Assembly (NCBI GenBank): GCA_002314885.1
Contig: DCHT01000060.1
Coordinates: 66,527-73,803, forward strand
Length of the DNA: 7,277 nucleotides
Reading direction: 5' to 3'
Source of the DNA: Bacteroidales bacterium UBA1745
GTDB taxonomy: Bacteria; Bacteroidota; Bacteroidia; Bacteroidales; UBA932
The notes under the pieces were generated by a model. That model saw only the letters and a program-made list of their open reading frames with translations, had not been told where the DNA came from and did not search any database. The position numbers and the translations under genes are program-made. Of the stretch, positions 7,130 through 7,277 are shown one piece after another. Within the stretch, counting starts at the first letter, position 1. Each line of letters begins with the position of its first letter.

Positions 7130-7197
7130 AATAAGAGATTCGAACTCTTGACCCCCTGCTCGCAAGGCAGGTGCTCTCCCAACTGAGCTACGCCCCC
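7125..7197 (-). tRNA. tRNA-Ala, anticodon UGC, imperfect acceptor stem
   Basis: A 73-base cloverleaf on the minus strand, G1 at 7197 and discriminator A73 at 7125. D arm: GCTC/GAGC with an 8-base loop containing GG. Anticodon arm: CCTGC/GCAGG around CTTGCGA, with anticodon TGC at 7164-7162. Variable loop GGGTC; T arm AAGAG/CTCTT around TTCGAAT. The alanine identity pair G3-U70 is present. The acceptor strands are GGGGGCG and ATTCTCC: pairs 1-5 form (two as G-U), but 6-67 (C/U) and 7-66 (G/A) are mismatched. CCA is not encoded; CAA follows position 73. It may be functional, or a damaged or chimeric copy. Confidence 0.8.
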
Positions 7198-7203
7198 GTT
7201 TAA

Positions 7204-7277
7204 TCTGGCGACCACCTACTCTCCCATATCGTCTCCAACATAGTACCATCGGCCGCTTAAGTCTTAACCATCGTGTT
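7204..7277 (-). rRNA. rrf: 5S ribosomal RNA, 3' part only
   Basis: On the minus strand the sequence contains CGATGGTACT, GGGAGAGTAGGTGGTCGCC and the preceding GGTTAAGACTTAAGCGGC, the conserved 3' two-thirds of bacterial 5S rRNA. The 5' part (about 40 bases) lies beyond the right edge. The 3' end is placed near 7204 by family pattern and could differ by a few bases. About 6 bases separate it from the tRNA. This marks the end of an rRNA operon whose 23S and 16S genes should lie to the right. Confidence 0.92.

Noticed and set aside
1..7277. Mobile element, CRISPR array, toxin-antitoxin or phage genes
   Set aside because: No transposase, integrase, spaced direct repeats or phage-like products were seen on either strand.

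Overview
The window looks like chromosomal DNA from a Bacteroidales-type Bacteroidetes. Two intergenic regions carry close matches to the Bacteroidetes promoter (TTG/TTTG, about 20 bases, then TAnnTTTG). The gene content fits too: a secreted glycoside hydrolase 3, a lipoprotein resembling a family I know from Bacteroides relatives, SufB and PnuC. Genus cannot be fixed from this stretch. Every gene lies on the minus strand, so transcription runs from the right edge to the left edge.

Right edge (about 7050-7277): the 3' end of an rRNA operon. The last ~74 bases of 5S rRNA are followed after about 6 bases by a tRNA-Ala (anticodon UGC), then a long terminator hairpin. The hairpin's outer stem reaches back into the tRNA 3' end. 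On its other side it contains the -33 box of the next gene's promoter.

Middle right (6316-7051): two genes one base apart. They encode a small putative lipoprotein resembling the 'radical SAM-associated putative lipoprotein' group, and a one-domain cupin with both metal-binding motifs intact. No radical SAM gene is in the window.

Main block (1-6174): four tightly packed genes, probably one transcript: secreted GH3 beta-glycosidase, sufB, pnuC and an MMPL/RND-type exporter. The gaps are 24 bases, a 1-base overlap and 2 bases. A promoter at 6220-6250 precedes the block, and a perfect 9-bp inverted repeat lies where transcription should start. The exporter gene runs off the left edge without a stop codon, with 696 codons visible.

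The four products act in unrelated processes: glycan hydrolysis, Fe-S cluster assembly, import of an NAD-precursor-type vitamin, and export of an unknown substrate. I see no shared pathway and infer only co-transcription. No mobile element, CRISPR array or clearly new multi-gene system is visible. The most notable points are the mismatched tRNA acceptor stem, the terminator-promoter overlap, sufB without sufC/sufD beside it, and the repeated module in the exporter's second large loop. There is no gene-free stretch over 300 bases.
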